Below, piece by piece: positions 34,781 to 43,037 of a stretch of DNA of 64,000 nucleotides (position 1 is its first letter; the number at the start of each line of letters is the position of its first letter). The DNA is from Polyangium sp. 6x1 (lineage in GTDB: Bacteria; Myxococcota_A; Polyangia; Polyangiales; Polyangiaceae): the NCBI RefSeq assembly GCF_029946515.1, contig NZ_JARZHH010000029.1:1-64000 (forward strand). The letters are read 5' to 3'. A model generated the notes under the pieces. It made no database searches. It worked only from the letters and a program-made list of their open reading frames with translations, and was not told the origin of the DNA. The position numbers were made by a program, and so were the translations under genes.

Positions 34781-35686
34781 TCACTTGGCGTGCACGAGCC
34801 GTTCCTTGGCCACGTCCACGAAGAGGCGCAGCGCTGGGGAGCTCTGCGCACGGCTGGGGTAGTAGAGGAAATAGCCAGGGACCCTGGGCGCGTAGGGCTC
34901 GAGCACCCGCTCGAGCCGCCCGGTGCGTAGCTGCTCCGCCACCATGGGCTCGAAGGCGTACGCGAGCCCCAGGCCTTCCTCGGCCATGGCCACGGTCAGC
35001 TGATTGTCGTTCGTGACCACGCCCCCGCGCACCGGCACACGCCAATTCCTGCGACCCCGCTCGAGCTCCCACGCGTAGAGCGCCCCGGTGCTGTGCATGC
35101 GAAAGGTCATGCATTCGTGGCGCAGGAGATCCTCGGGGCGCTGCGGCGTCCCGTGGCGCGCGAGGTAGCTCGGCGCGCCCACCACCACGAAACGAAATGC
35201 GTCCGTGAGCCGCACCTGCACCATGTCGCGCTCGATCGCCTCGGTCAGCCGCACGCCCGCGTCGTAGCCCTCCGCCACGAGGTCCACGAAGCGCTCCTCG
35301 ATGACGACCTCGACCTCGACCCGCGGGTGACGTTCGCGGAACGTGGGCAGCACGGGCGTGATGACGAAGGGCACCGCCGCCCGCGGCACCGACAGCCGGA
35401 CCCGGCCCACCACCTCTCCCGGCTCCGCGGAGACTTCGGTGAGGGCCGCGAGCGCCTGTCTCACCGCTGGGCCCGCGCTCTCCACGAGCCGTCGCCCCGC
35501 GTCCGTCAGAGACACGCTGCGCGTCGTGCGGGCCAGGAGCACCACGCGGAGCTGCTCCTCGAGCTGCCGCACGGCCTGGCTCACCGCCGATCGGGACACG
35601 CCGAGCTCGCGCGCCGCGCGGCTGAAGCTCTGCAGGCGCGCCACGGTGAGGAACGCCTGGAGCTGGGCGAAGGGGGCCGTGTTCAT
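34781..35686 (-). CDS. LysR-family transcriptional regulator
   Basis: A 301-residue LysR protein. The N-terminal winged helix is seen in FAQLQAFLTVARLQSFSRAA and LGVSRSAVSQAVRQLEEQLR, and the C-terminal co-inducer domain from about residue 90. The start at 35686 (MNTAPFAQLQ) is preferred to a TTG at 35722 that would add 12 residues. It is divergent from the small ORF and oxidoreductase operon beginning at 35725/35895 and is the likely regulator of that operon. The inducer is unknown. Confidence 0.92.
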   Translation of the reverse strand: MNTAPFAQLQAFLTVARLQSFSRAARELGVSRSAVSQAVRQLEEQLRVVLLARTTRSVSLTDAGRRLVESAGPAVRQALAALTEVSAEPGEVVGRVRLSVPRAAVPFVITPVLPTFRERHPRVEVEVVIEERFVDLVAEGYDAGVRLTEAIERDMVQVRLTDAFRFVVVGAPSYLARHGTPQRPEDLLRHECMTFRMHSTGALYAWELERGRRNWRVPVRGGVVTNDNQLTVAMAEEGLGLAYAFEPMVAEQLRTGRLERVLEPYAPRVPGYFLYYPSRAQSSPALRLFVDVAKERLVHAK

Positions 35687-35724
35687 GCGCAGGATACGTC
35701 TTCGTTCGCTCCCGATTGTCAAGC

Positions 35725-35895
35725 ATGGGTGAACAGCCCATCCGCTCGGTGGCGTCTACTCCTGCCACGGGATCCGGCGCATCTTCCTTCGCGTCGGTCC
35801 CCAAGCCCGTCGATTGGCGCGAGAAGGTCACCGACGAGCAATCCAACGCCTGGCGCTCCGACGAGGACCGCGAGGCAAACCAAGGAGACAAGTGA
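35725..35895 (+). CDS. Small ORF (56 aa) coupled to the dehydrogenase gene
   Basis: A 56-codon frame, starting MGEQPIRSVASTPATGSGAS and ending in the acidic stretch DEQSNAWRSDEDREANQGDK, with third-position GC like real genes. Its stop overlaps the dehydrogenase start (TGATG at 35893-35897), and the dehydrogenase ribosome site GGAGA lies inside it. It could be a real small protein, a coupling leader peptide, or the tail of a lost gene, since its start lies within 40 bp of the divergent LysR start. No family is recognised. Confidence 0.4.
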   Translation: MGEQPIRSVASTPATGSGASSFASVPKPVDWREKVTDEQSNAWRSDEDREANQGDK

Positions 35896-36911
35896 TGAGA
35901 GGTGCCGTTCTCTATGGCCGGGGCGACGTGCGCTTCGAGGAACGCGACCCCCCGAGGATCCTCGAGCCGACGGATGCGGTCATCAGGATCTCGGCCACGT
36001 GCGTGTGTGGGTCCGACCTGTGGCCCTACCGCGGCATCAACCCGGTCACCCAGCCGAGCCCGATGGGGCACGAGTATTGTGGCATCGTCGAGGAGGTCGG
36101 CCGCGCGGTCACTTCGGTCAAGCCCGGCCAGTTCGTCATCGGGTCCTTTTTTGCCTCCGACAATACCTGTCCGCACTGCCAGGCCGGCTATCAGACGTCG
36201 TGCCAGCACCGGGAGTTCGTCGTCGGCGCGCAGGCGCCCATGCTACGCGTCCCGCTCGCGGACGGCACCTTGGTGGCCACCCCGGAGGTTCCCTCGGACG
36301 ACCTGATTCCGAGCCTCTTGACGGTCTCCGACGTCCTCGGCACCGGCTGGTTCGCCGCCGACGCGGCCGACGTGAAGCCGGGCATGACGGTCGCTGTCGT
36401 CGGTGACGGTGCGGTCGGCCTCCTCGGCGTGCTCTCGGCCAAGCAGATGGGGGCAACGCGGATCATCGCGGTGAGCCGCCACGAAGCGCGGCAAAAGCTC
36501 GCTCGCGAATTCGGGGCGACCGACGTCGTGACCGAGCGCGGTGAAGAGGGCGTCGCCCGCATCAAGGAGCTGACCCGCGGGGTAGGTGCGGACGCGGTGC
36601 TGGAGTGCGTCGGCACGCAGGAGTCGATGCTGCAAGCGATTGGTTCCACCCGCCCGGGCGGGTCCGTGAGCTACGTCGGCGTCCCGCACGGCGTAAAGCT
36701 CGACGGCCAGAACCTGTTTTTCAGCCACGTTCACCTCCACGGTGGCCCGGCCCCGGTGCGCCGCTTTCTGCCCGAGCTGATCGACCTCGTGTGGAATGGG
36801 AAGATCCATCCCGGGAAGGTCTTCGACCTGACGCTGCCTCTCGAGCAGGTGGCGGAGGGCTACCGCGCAATGGATGAGCGCCGCGCGATCAAGACGCTGC
36901 TGCGCCCGTGA
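35895..36911 (+). CDS. Zinc-dependent alcohol dehydrogenase (MDR family)
   Basis: A 338-residue medium-chain dehydrogenase. The catalytic zinc site is Cys38 (CVCGSD) with HE in MGHEYCG. The structural-zinc lobe keeps three of four cysteines (NTCPHCQAGYQTSC), the first position being Asp-like. The Rossmann motif is VVGDGAVGLLGV. It should oxidise or reduce an alcohol/aldehyde or polyol with NAD(P). It is the first full gene of a co-directional run to 40126, divergent from the LysR gene, so regulation by that LysR is likely. Confidence 0.92.
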   Translation: MRGAVLYGRGDVRFEERDPPRILEPTDAVIRISATCVCGSDLWPYRGINPVTQPSPMGHEYCGIVEEVGRAVTSVKPGQFVIGSFFASDNTCPHCQAGYQTSCQHREFVVGAQAPMLRVPLADGTLVATPEVPSDDLIPSLLTVSDVLGTGWFAADAADVKPGMTVAVVGDGAVGLLGVLSAKQMGATRIIAVSRHEARQKLAREFGATDVVTERGEEGVARIKELTRGVGADAVLECVGTQESMLQAIGSTRPGGSVSYVGVPHGVKLDGQNLFFSHVHLHGGPAPVRRFLPELIDLVWNGKIHPGKVFDLTLPLEQVAEGYRAMDERRAIKTLLRP

Positions 36912-36942
36912 AATGATGAAGAGCTCGAATCGGAGAGATGAC

Positions 36943-37710
36943 ATGAATCCAATGTACGATTTCCATGGACAGGTCGCGCTGGTCACCGGCGCGAGCTCGG
37001 GAATGGGGCTCGCCACCGCGAGGGCCTTCGCCGCGGCTCGGGCTTCGGTCGTGCTCGCCGACATCAACAGGGATGCGCTCTCGTCTGCGACCGAAGAGCT
37101 GAAGGCGGCGGGCCATGCGGCGATGGGGGTTGTCTGCGACGTGTCCGACGAGGAGCAAGTCGCAGCGATGGTACGGCGTTCCGTCGAGACCTACGGCCGG
37201 CTGGACATGGCCTTCAACAACGCCGGCGTTCAGGCGCCTCCCACGGATGCCGCGGATGAGCCGGCGAGCCTGTTCGACCGCGTCAACGCGACGAACCTCC
37301 GCGGTGTTTGGTCGTGCATGAAGCACGAGCTCGGCCAGATGCGGAAGCAAGGAAGCGGCTCGATCGTGAACTGCTCGTCGCTCGGTGGCCTCGTCGGTCT
37401 GCCAGGTCGGGCTGCCTATCACGCATCGAAGCACGGGGTCCTCGGCCTGACGAAAAGCGCGGCGCTCGAGTATGCGCCCCGAGGGATCCGCATCAACGCG
37501 ATCTGTCCTGGGACGATTGCCACACCGATGGTCACGGACATGCTCGCCAAGGGTGAGCTCGACCTGTCCGTGGCGCTCGCGAATCAGCCCATCGGGCGCC
37601 TCGGCGAGCCCGAGGAGATCGCAGCCTCCGTGCTTTGGCTCTGCAGCCCCGGCGCGAGCTTCGTCGTCGGCGTCGCACTTCCGGTCGACGGCGGATACAC
37701 CGCACGCTGA
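36943..37710 (+). CDS. Short-chain dehydrogenase/reductase
   Basis: A 255-residue classical SDR: VTGASSGMGLAT cofactor loop, NNAG motif (AFNNAGVQ), catalytic Ser in IVNCSSLGG, YHASK (Tyr/Lys pair), and the usual ICPGTIATPM and GVALPVDGGYTAR C-terminal end. The ATG at 36943 follows GGAGAGATGAC. It is the second enzyme of the redox operon. The substrate is not predictable beyond a hydroxyl/ketone pair. Confidence 0.93.
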   Translation: MNPMYDFHGQVALVTGASSGMGLATARAFAAARASVVLADINRDALSSATEELKAAGHAAMGVVCDVSDEEQVAAMVRRSVETYGRLDMAFNNAGVQAPPTDAADEPASLFDRVNATNLRGVWSCMKHELGQMRKQGSGSIVNCSSLGGLVGLPGRAAYHASKHGVLGLTKSAALEYAPRGIRINAICPGTIATPMVTDMLAKGELDLSVALANQPIGRLGEPEEIAASVLWLCSPGASFVVGVALPVDGGYTAR

Positions 37711-38727
<1,017 letters not shown>

Positions 38728-38740
38728 GGGAGGGACGCAC

Positions 38741-39076
38741 ATGAATGCTGACAAACCTGCCACCGCCGCACAGAAAGCCATCGGGGACTTCGCGCCGAAG
38801 CTCGTCGAGCTCACCGACGACGTGCTGTTCGGGGACGTCTGGGAGCGGCCGCAGCTGTCGAAGCGCGACCGCAGCCTGATCACCTGCGCGGCGCTCGTGG
38901 CGACCGGCAAGACGGAGCAAATGAGCTTCCACTTCCCGCGCGCCATCGAGAACGGCGTGACGCAGGAAGAGCTCGTAGAGCTCATCACGCACCTGGCGTT
39001 CTACGTCGGCTGGCCCAATGCCATGTCGGCCGTGGCGCGCGCCAAGGAGCTGTTCGCGCCGTCGAAAGGGGAGTGA
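38741..39076 (+). CDS. Carboxymuconolactone decarboxylase-family protein
   Basis: A 111-residue all-helical protein with the CMD signature [20 protein letters not shown], then [20 protein letters not shown] and [11 protein letters not shown]. It has one cysteine in ITCAAL and lacks the CxxC of AhpD, so it is more like the decarboxylase or an uncharacterised subgroup than a peroxidase reductant. GGGAGGGA lies upstream. It sits between the aldo/keto reductase and a cupin lipoprotein in one run of genes. Confidence 0.92.
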   Translation: MNADKPATAAQKAIGDFAPKLVELTDDVLFGDVWERPQLSKRDRSLITCAALVATGKTEQMSFHFPRAIENGVTQEELVELITHLAFYVGWPNAMSAVARAKELFAPSKGE

Positions 39077-39080
39077 CGTC

Positions 39081-39590
39081 ATGAAACATCGCATTGCAGC
39101 ATGGTCCTCGCTTTCTCTCCTCGCGTGCGCGCTCGGCGGCTGTTCTCCGGAAGCGCAGGCGACCGCGAACGCCGCGAGCCCGACGGGAGCGCGGCTCGAG
39201 ATCACACCGGCCGGTTCGCAGCCTTCCACCAAGGGTTCCGCGGAGAACTTCACGGGGGACGTCGTCATCGATCCTCTCTTCGCAGCGAACGCTCACCGAC
39301 GCGGCGCCGCTGCGTCCGTCAGGTTCGCGCCTGGCGCCCGCACAGCGTGGCACAGCCATCCGGCCGGCCAGACGTTGATTGTGACGGCGGGTACGGGCTG
39401 GGTTCGGGAATGGGGCGGCCAGAAGCACGAAGTGAAGCCAGGTGACGTCATCTGGACGCCGCCGAGGGCGAAGCATTGGCACGGCGGGACGGCGACCGAG
39501 ACCATGACGCACATCGCGATTCAAGAACACGTCGACGGCAAGGTCGTCGACTGGATGGAGCAGGTCAGCGACGAGCAGTATCAGCGATAA
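39081..39590 (+). CDS. Cupin-domain lipoprotein
   Basis: A 169-residue protein with a lipoprotein signal (ACALGGC) and a single cupin barrel: [20 protein letters not shown] (metal-binding histidines and a glutamine where glutamate is usual) and [20 protein letters not shown]. Single-domain cupins of this type often sit with carboxymuconolactone decarboxylase-like genes, as here (5-bp spacing). It probably binds a metal and a small oxidisable ligand outside the inner membrane. The ATG at 39081 follows GGGGAG. Confidence 0.88.
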   Translation: MKHRIAAWSSLSLLACALGGCSPEAQATANAASPTGARLEITPAGSQPSTKGSAENFTGDVVIDPLFAANAHRRGAAASVRFAPGARTAWHSHPAGQTLIVTAGTGWVREWGGQKHEVKPGDVIWTPPRAKHWHGGTATETMTHIAIQEHVDGKVVDWMEQVSDEQYQR

Positions 39591-39613
39591 GGGAAGAACT
39601 CCCGAGGTAGGTC

Positions 39614-40126
39614 ATGAAGGCAACTACAATCCGAGCCCTCGCGATGGCGGTGGCCTGTCCCGTGGCTGTTGCGTTCCTCCTTCAAGCCTCATGCGGCGCT
39701 GACGCCAGCACGACCCGTGGAGCCCCTTCGCCTCAACCTGCCGAGAAACCAACGGAGCAACCCCGCGCAATGAAACTTCGAATCAAGATCAACGAAAGGG
39801 TCGTCTCCGCAACCTTGAACAGCGGCGAGACCGCCAGCGATTTCGCTTCTTTGTTGCCGCTGACGCTCGAGATGAACGACCTCTTTCAGCGAGAGAAGTA
39901 CGCCCACCTGCCCAGGGCGCTCTCGGAGGATGCGCCGCGGACGCGGTCGTATGAGGTCGGCGACATCGCCTATTGGTCGCCCGCTCACGATGTCGCCATC
40001 TTCTACCGCAAGGATGGACAGGCGATTCCAGCGCCCGGCCTCATCACGCTCGGGAAGCTCGACTCTGGAGCCGATGCCTTTGACGTGTCGGGATCCGTGC
40101 GGGTGACCATCGAGCGCGTCGAGTAG
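39614..40126 (+). CDS. Lipoprotein with cyclophilin-like domain
   Basis: A 170-residue protein. The signal peptide ends in a lipobox-like LLQASC, followed by a short linker. The C-terminal about 120 residues match the cyclophilin-like fold family (MKLRIKINERVVSATLNSGE, then DIAYWSPAHDVAIFYRKDGQ and a final VRVTIERVE). These domains look like cyclophilin barrels but lack the isomerase site. It is the last gene of the redox operon. GAGGTAGG lies before the ATG. A weak CTCGCC/GGCGAG hairpin follows the stop. Confidence 0.85.
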   Translation: MKATTIRALAMAVACPVAVAFLLQASCGADASTTRGAPSPQPAEKPTEQPRAMKLRIKINERVVSATLNSGETASDFASLLPLTLEMNDLFQREKYAHLPRALSEDAPRTRSYEVGDIAYWSPAHDVAIFYRKDGQAIPAPGLITLGKLDSGADAFDVSGSVRVTIERVE

Positions 40127-40218
40127 GCGCATCTCGCCTCCGGCGAGCTTCTCCCGCTGGACCAAGCTGTCGAGTCTGAACGCTTCCGGGCAAAGCCGAA
40201 CGCAAGCCAGCGCAAACT

Positions 40219-40239
40219 GTGAGGACCGGTGGTCCTCAC
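40219..40239 (-). terminator. Perfect hairpin at the end of the CxCGCG pseudogene
   Basis: GTGAGGACC at 40219-40227 pairs perfectly with GGTCCTCAC at 40231-40239 around a 3-nt loop. On the minus strand it overlaps the stop codon of the zinc-type pseudogene (40236-40238) and is followed by AGTTTG. It fits a terminator for that gene. Confidence 0.45.
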
Positions 40240-40600
40240 GTCCCCGAACGATGGCACCGGTCGTAGTGCCCCCGCAGATACCGCGGGATCCCAACGCCGG
40301 GCCCGATGATGCCGCGGGAACACCCGGATCGGCTTCCCGCACCCGCAAGCGCAGACGTGGCGCCGCTTCGCGTTCTCAGCCTCCGCCCAGGCTGTAGAGA
40401 CATCCAGCTGATGCCACCGGATGAACCGCGGGATCCCCACGCAGTGGTGCCACGGCTTCACCACGATCCTCCCACCGCACCCGCAGGCGCACACGTGCCC
40501 CTTCGCGTTTTCAGCCTTCGCCCACGCCTCCGCCGTCCCCGCGGGCGTGCGGCGCGTGGGCAACTTCACGGTTCCTGCCAGCACGAGAGGCAGTGTCCCG
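40236..40600 (-). pseudogene. Decayed gene with tandem CxCGCG zinc-type motifs
   Basis: On the minus strand two copies of a 45-residue unit (135-bp period) are visible: AWAxAENAK, then HVCACGCGxxIxV, then HH, then GIPRFIRxH. The second copy is split by a frameshift near 40280-40310, after which GIPRYLRGHYDRCHRSGT continues to a stop at 40236-40238. CxCGCG modules followed by RxxxGH are seen in HNH-endonuclease-type and phage-related zinc proteins, so this may be a mobile-element relic. The upstream limit is unclear because the frame runs into the four-helix-bundle remnant on the other strand. Confidence 0.5.
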
Positions 40601-40819
40601 GTTTGGCGAAAGGTCAACATTGCCGAAGGGATGGGGAACCTCCCAGGGCACAAACGCCAACGCTACTCCACCGCCCTCGGATCGGCGCACGAGGTGCTCG
40701 CTTGCGTTCAGGTCGCCCAGGCCATGCATTACATCGAAACAGTCCGTCCTGCGGTGCTCGACCGCATGGACCACGTCATCGCCACCCTCAGCCGCCTCGT
40801 CTACCGCCGCGCCTCCTGA
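40571..40819 (+). pseudogene. C-terminal half of a four-helix-bundle (S23/Avd-like) protein
   Basis: From about 40609 the frame encodes VNIAEGMGNLPGHKRQRYST, then ALGSAHEVLACVQVAQAMHY and a final helix, the second half of the bacterial four-helix-bundle family related to rRNA-intervening-sequence proteins (NIAEG and ALGSAxE are its hallmarks). The first two helices are missing. Upstream sequence in this frame is antisense to the zinc-type pseudogene. It is therefore a 5'-truncated remnant, not an expressed intact gene. Confidence 0.6.
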
Positions 40820-41057
40820 CCCCCCACGGGCCGTCCCCCCCAGGGCGGCCCGCCTACACGGCCTGGATCACGGCCCCCATTACGACCCCCTCTCGCCATT
40901 CCCGACGGATCGTGGGTTCTCCCGCGACGAACCAATCCGCCATTTTACCGTTGAGTTCGCCCGCAATTCATGAGACAAAACAAGCGACGCCAGCCGGTGT
41001 TCTCACCACCGACCGGCGTCTGACCCACAACACCGCGCTACCCGGAGTCATGAGCTA
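40820..41057. other. Intergenic region upstream of the sigma factor
   Basis: There are 238 bp with no gene. Near its right end an imperfect inverted pair (GACGCC..CCGGT with ACCGGCGTC, about 40990-41025) precedes the sigma-factor start and may be a terminator or control site. Nothing else stands out. Confidence 0.4.
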
Positions 41058-41597
41058 ATGACAACGCTACACCTCCATTCGCCGCCGGCAAACTTCTCGG
41101 CGTCGCACGCCTTGCTTGGCCGCCTCTACCTCGAACACCGTGATTTCTTGCGACGCGTGCTTCTCGTTCAGGCCGTCCCTCCCCGCGACGTGGAGGATGT
41201 CCTGCAAGAGGTTTTCCTCACGGTATGGCGACGGCTTTCGTGCCTGGTCACGCCGGAGCAGGCCCGCCCGTGGCTCTTGGTGATCGGGCTCAACCATGCG
41301 CGCAATCATCGACAGCTTGCGCGGTACGAGCGTGAGGTCCTCGTGGGTTTCGCGGAGGATCTTCCCGAGCAGGAGGACGGGACGTCGCCGGAGGCGCTTT
41401 TGCAGGCGACGTACGGGGTGTTCCGGCTCAAGTGGTTCCTGCAGAAGATCGGGCCGCGCGTCCGCGCCGTGGTGGTGCCGTTTCTGGAGGGGCATTCGAT
41501 CCGGGAGATCGCCGAATCGCTCGGGATCAAGGCGAAGGCTGTTTACGGGCGCCTGCATCTCGCTCGGGAGCGCCTGAAGACGCTCGCGCTCGCGTAG
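41058..41597 (+). CDS. ECF-like RNA polymerase sigma factor
   Basis: A 179-residue sigma-70-family protein with region 2 (LYLEHRDFLRRVLL, then DVEDVLQEVFLTVWRRL) and region 4 helix-turn-helix (GHSIREIAESLGIKAKAVYG, then RLHLARERLK). Regions 1 and 3 are absent, as in ECF sigma factors. No anti-sigma gene is adjacent: downstream are simple repeats and a decayed region, and upstream are pseudogenes. It may be an orphan or regulated by context. GGAG stands 11 nt before the ATG. Confidence 0.9.
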   Translation: MTTLHLHSPPANFSASHALLGRLYLEHRDFLRRVLLVQAVPPRDVEDVLQEVFLTVWRRLSCLVTPEQARPWLLVIGLNHARNHRQLARYEREVLVGFAEDLPEQEDGTSPEALLQATYGVFRLKWFLQKIGPRVRAVVVPFLEGHSIREIAESLGIKAKAVYGRLHLARERLKTLALA

Positions 41598-41599
41598 CT

Positions 41600-41712
41600 T
41601 CCGCCTGCGCTTGCGCTTGCGCTTGCGCCTGCGCCTGCGCCTGCGCCTCCGCCTCCGCCTGCGCCTCCGCTCCCGCTCCCGCTCCCGCTCCCGCCTCCGC
41701 TCCCGCTCCCCC
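41600..41712 (+). repeat. Hexanucleotide simple repeat (GCNYNC type)
   Basis: About 110 bp of hexamers varying between GCGCTT, GCGCCT, GCCTCC and GCTCCC begins immediately after the sigma-factor stop. On the minus strand it would code Ala-Glu/Ala-Gln repeats, but no gene is supported. It is likely a slippage-prone microsatellite. Confidence 0.8.
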
Positions 41713-41820
41713 GAGGTCAGCGGCCATCTTGGCGCTGCCTCGACAAGCGAAGAAGTGTCACCCGAGCTCCCGGTCTGAAGTGTCACCCAAGATTCCGGTT
41801 GCACAACCGACCTTTTCGGC

Positions 41821-42205
41821 CTCGCGCCCGGTACAAGCGCCCTTCGGAGCGCTCCCCGAGGCTCTCGCGCCCGGCGCAAGCGCCCTTCGGAGCGCTCCTT
41901 GAGGCTCTCGCGCCCGGTACGAGCGCTCTGCGGACCGTTCCTCACCGCTCCTGCGCCGGGCGCAAGCGCCCTTCGGAGCGCTCCCCGCCGCTCCTGCGCC
42001 GGGCGCAAGCGCCCTTCGGAGCGCTCCCCGCCGCTCCTGCGCCGGGCGCAAGCGCCCTGCGGACCGCTCCCCGCCGCCCTCGCGCCCGGCGCAAGCGCCC
42101 TGCGGACTGTTCCTTGCCGCTCTTGCGCCCGGCGCAGGCGCCCTGCGGACTGTTCCGTGCCGCTCTTGCGCCCGGCGCAGGCGCCTCCAGAGCCGCTCCG
42201 ACCAT
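41821..42205 (+). repeat. Array of nine 43-bp imperfect tandem repeats
   Basis: Nine units, starting at 41821, 41864, 41907, 41951, 41994, 42037, 42079, 42122 and 42165 (period 42-44, mostly 43). Each contains GCGC(A/C)AGCGCCC and GGAGCGCTCC or a variant, both able to form hairpins. The period is not a multiple of three, so all frames show the same pseudo-peptide; no gene is implied. Units differ by scattered substitutions and there are no unique spacers, so it is not a CRISPR array. Confidence 0.85.
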
Positions 42206-42228
42206 CGCATGCTCCCCATGCAGCTTAC

Positions 42229-42405
42229 CGCTTCGGCAACGTGATCTTCTGGACGAATACGGACATGAACGCGAGCGTCCCCGCGGCCTGCCAGTCCTCT
42301 GCGCCCTGCAAGATGGGAGAGAGCGGCAACGACCCATTCGAGTTCGGCGGGAGCTTCGCGACGGCCGGCAAGCCGTTTCAGTTCACCGGCGCCAACACGC
42401 CCTGA
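42229..42405 (+). pseudogene. C-terminal gene fragment
   Basis: A frame with protein-like composition reads FGNVIFWTNTDMNASVPAAC, then a PCKMGESGNDPFEFGGSF segment and a stop at 42403-42405. It has three cysteines and Asn/Thr-rich secreted-type composition, but upstream it runs straight into the 43-bp repeat array and has no start. It is probably the tail of a secreted protein whose 5' part was lost or replaced by the repeats. The family is not recognised. Confidence 0.4.
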
Positions 42406-42447
42406 GCCGAACTGCTTGCGCAGGTTGTGAGCGGGGGTCGCTGCGGC

Positions 42448-42463
42448 GTGCTCGATCGAGCAC
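42448..42463. other. Perfect 16-bp palindrome
   Basis: GTGCTCGATCGAGCAC is a perfect palindrome, about 110 bp from the end of a ParA-like remnant. A ParB/parS-type site or a regulator operator are possibilities; nothing else supports either. Confidence 0.3.
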
Positions 42464-42576
42464 CTTGGAGCCGCTCGCCGCTTGCCGCTTGCCGCTCCCG
42501 TTTCCGCTTCCGCCTCCGCCGCCGCTGCCGCCGCCGCTCGCCGGCTTCGCCGCCGGAGCGGGCGCCGCCGTCGCGG

Positions 42577-42835
42577 CATGATCTCCTTGAACAGCTTCAA
42601 CACCTCGGCTGCCGCGGCCCCTTTCGGGTCCGTCGTCAGCACGCTCTCCCCGATCGACGCTGCCTCCGGGTATGCGACGCGATGGCTGATCGACGTCTCG
42701 GCCACCTCGCCGCGCGCGGCCATCGCCTCGCGCGCCGAACGAGCCAGCACCGTGCGCGGCGCGCAGCGGTTCGCGACGAACAACCTAGATGGAATCCACG
42801 CGCTGCTTTTGGGCCCAGCGTCGAGAGGCGGAACG
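42577..42835 (-). pseudogene. C-terminal remnant of a ParA-type ATPase
   Basis: The minus-strand frame reads LFVANRCAPRTVLARSAREA, then VAETSISHRVAYPEAASIGE and VLTTDPKGAAAAEVLKLFKE, matching the last about 70 residues of plasmid/chromosome ParA ATPases (the ISxRVAYxEAxxxGxSV segment is typical). The Walker A half is absent upstream. Downstream the frame has no proper stop and runs into Ala/Arg low complexity. It is a truncated relic, suggesting that a plasmid- or phage-derived piece once sat here. Confidence 0.5.
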
Positions 42836-42840
42836 GCGGC

Positions 42841-43037
42841 GCACGTCGGGTAGAAGTGCCGCCGCGCATGGCAGAGGGGTGAATTCGTGAGCTTTTGGAG
42901 TTCTTCCGGACGCGCGGACGTCTCCGCGCCTCCCGCGGACTGCGACCCTGCAAGTGCAAGGAAGCGACGGGCGCGTGCACGACGCTCCCCGAGACCATCG
43001 AGGTCCGCGCCTCGACGTGCTCAGGGGACGTCGGCCT
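42841..43037. other. Intergenic region before the aldo/keto reductase
   Basis: About 200 bp with no supported gene. A short plus-strand stretch (PCKCKEATGACTTL, about 42950-42995) looks peptide-like with paired cysteines, but it has no start or stop context and may be another fragment. Confidence 0.3.

Noticed and set aside
32595-36209. A 1204-codon minus-strand frame joining KUP, LysR and promoter regions
   Set aside because: It is an artefact of few stop codons in GC-rich DNA. The KUP start at 34715 and separate LysR gene in another frame explain the region.
41821-42205. CRISPR array
   Set aside because: Units are contiguous imperfect 43-mers without distinct spacers, and no cas genes are present.
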